This document shows, piece after piece, positions 5,921-5,982 of a DNA stretch of 5,982 bases (position 1 is the stretch's first letter; each line of letters starts with the position of its first letter). The translations under genes and the position numbers were made by a program. The DNA is from Chloroflexota bacterium. Its GTDB lineage: Bacteria; Chloroflexota; UBA4733. The notes below the pieces were generated by a model. It saw only the letters and a list, made by a program, of their open reading frames with translations, made no database searches and was not told the origin of the DNA. The DNA is taken from positions 1-5,982 of the forward strand of contig JANWJO010000240.1 in NCBI GenBank assembly GCA_025449435.1, given 5' to 3'.

Positions 5921-5982
5921 ATGGCCCAATGGGTCGAAGTTGCCATCGACACCGATAGCGAAGCCGCTGAGGCGCTGGTCGG
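5921..5982 (+). CDS. prmA: Ribosomal protein L11 methyltransferase (3' partial, N-terminus only)
   Basis: Only 20 codons and two bases are inside the window. The visible protein, MAQWVEVAIDTDSEAAEAL, resembles the first beta strand and following helix of PrmA, whose members open with a W-[VL]-E-[VL] strand and then a [ST]-x-E-A-x-E-A stretch. PrmA is a cytoplasmic S-adenosylmethionine-dependent enzyme that methylates ribosomal protein L11; its catalytic domain lies beyond the right edge. The start is well supported: AGGAG (5909-5913) is seven bases upstream of ATG. The call rests on a short segment, and another protein with a similar N-terminus cannot be excluded. Confidence 0.72.
   Translation, partial: MAQWVEVAIDTDSEAAEALV

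Overview
The window is GC-rich, gene-dense bacterial DNA with GTG and possibly TTG starts, Shine-Dalgarno sites of the GGAG/GGAGG type and no mobile gene. The family mix and the palindromic G/C-run repeats fit Chloroflexota or a neighbouring phylum. This is a weak inference: no rRNA or diagnostic marker is present, and only the first 20 codons of a prmA-like gene are visible at the right edge.

Layout, left to right. (1) 1-1203, plus strand: the 3' part of a gamma-glutamyltransferase-fold (Ntn-hydrolase) gene, cut by the left edge. The self-processing Thr and oxyanion glycines are present, but several glutamyl-binding positions are replaced. (2) 1351-1818, plus: a small lipoprotein of unknown function with a clean lipobox. 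(3) 1831-2820, minus: an EamA/DMT-family ten-helix permease, convergent with the lipoprotein gene. (4) 2991-3767 and 3862-4494, minus: a DUF2182 polytopic membrane protein preceded by a DUF1326 soluble protein, forming a two-gene unit. Both carry conserved Cys/His motifs. A near-consensus sigma-70-type promoter (TTGACA-16-GATAAT) lies about 100 bp upstream. (5) 4774-5553, plus: a CtaG-family (caa3-type cytochrome oxidase assembly) membrane protein, divergent from the DUF1326/DUF2182 unit. (6) 5554-5920: a non-coding stretch with three copies of a G/C-run palindromic repeat, one of them a perfect 19-bp inverted repeat with a 4-base loop. (7) 5921 to the right edge, plus: the start of a probable ribosomal protein L11 methyltransferase gene (prmA).

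The most coherent functional block is 2991-5553. It holds a Cys-rich soluble protein (DUF1326), a membrane protein with a Cys/His cluster and a Met-rich segment (DUF2182), and, across a shared 279-bp intergenic region, a CtaG-type protein from a family linked to copper delivery to haem-copper oxidase. A role in metal handling, possibly copper, is a reasonable but unproven reading. The other genes look like unrelated accessory or housekeeping neighbours. I see no CRISPR array, tRNA, rRNA, IS element or phage gene.
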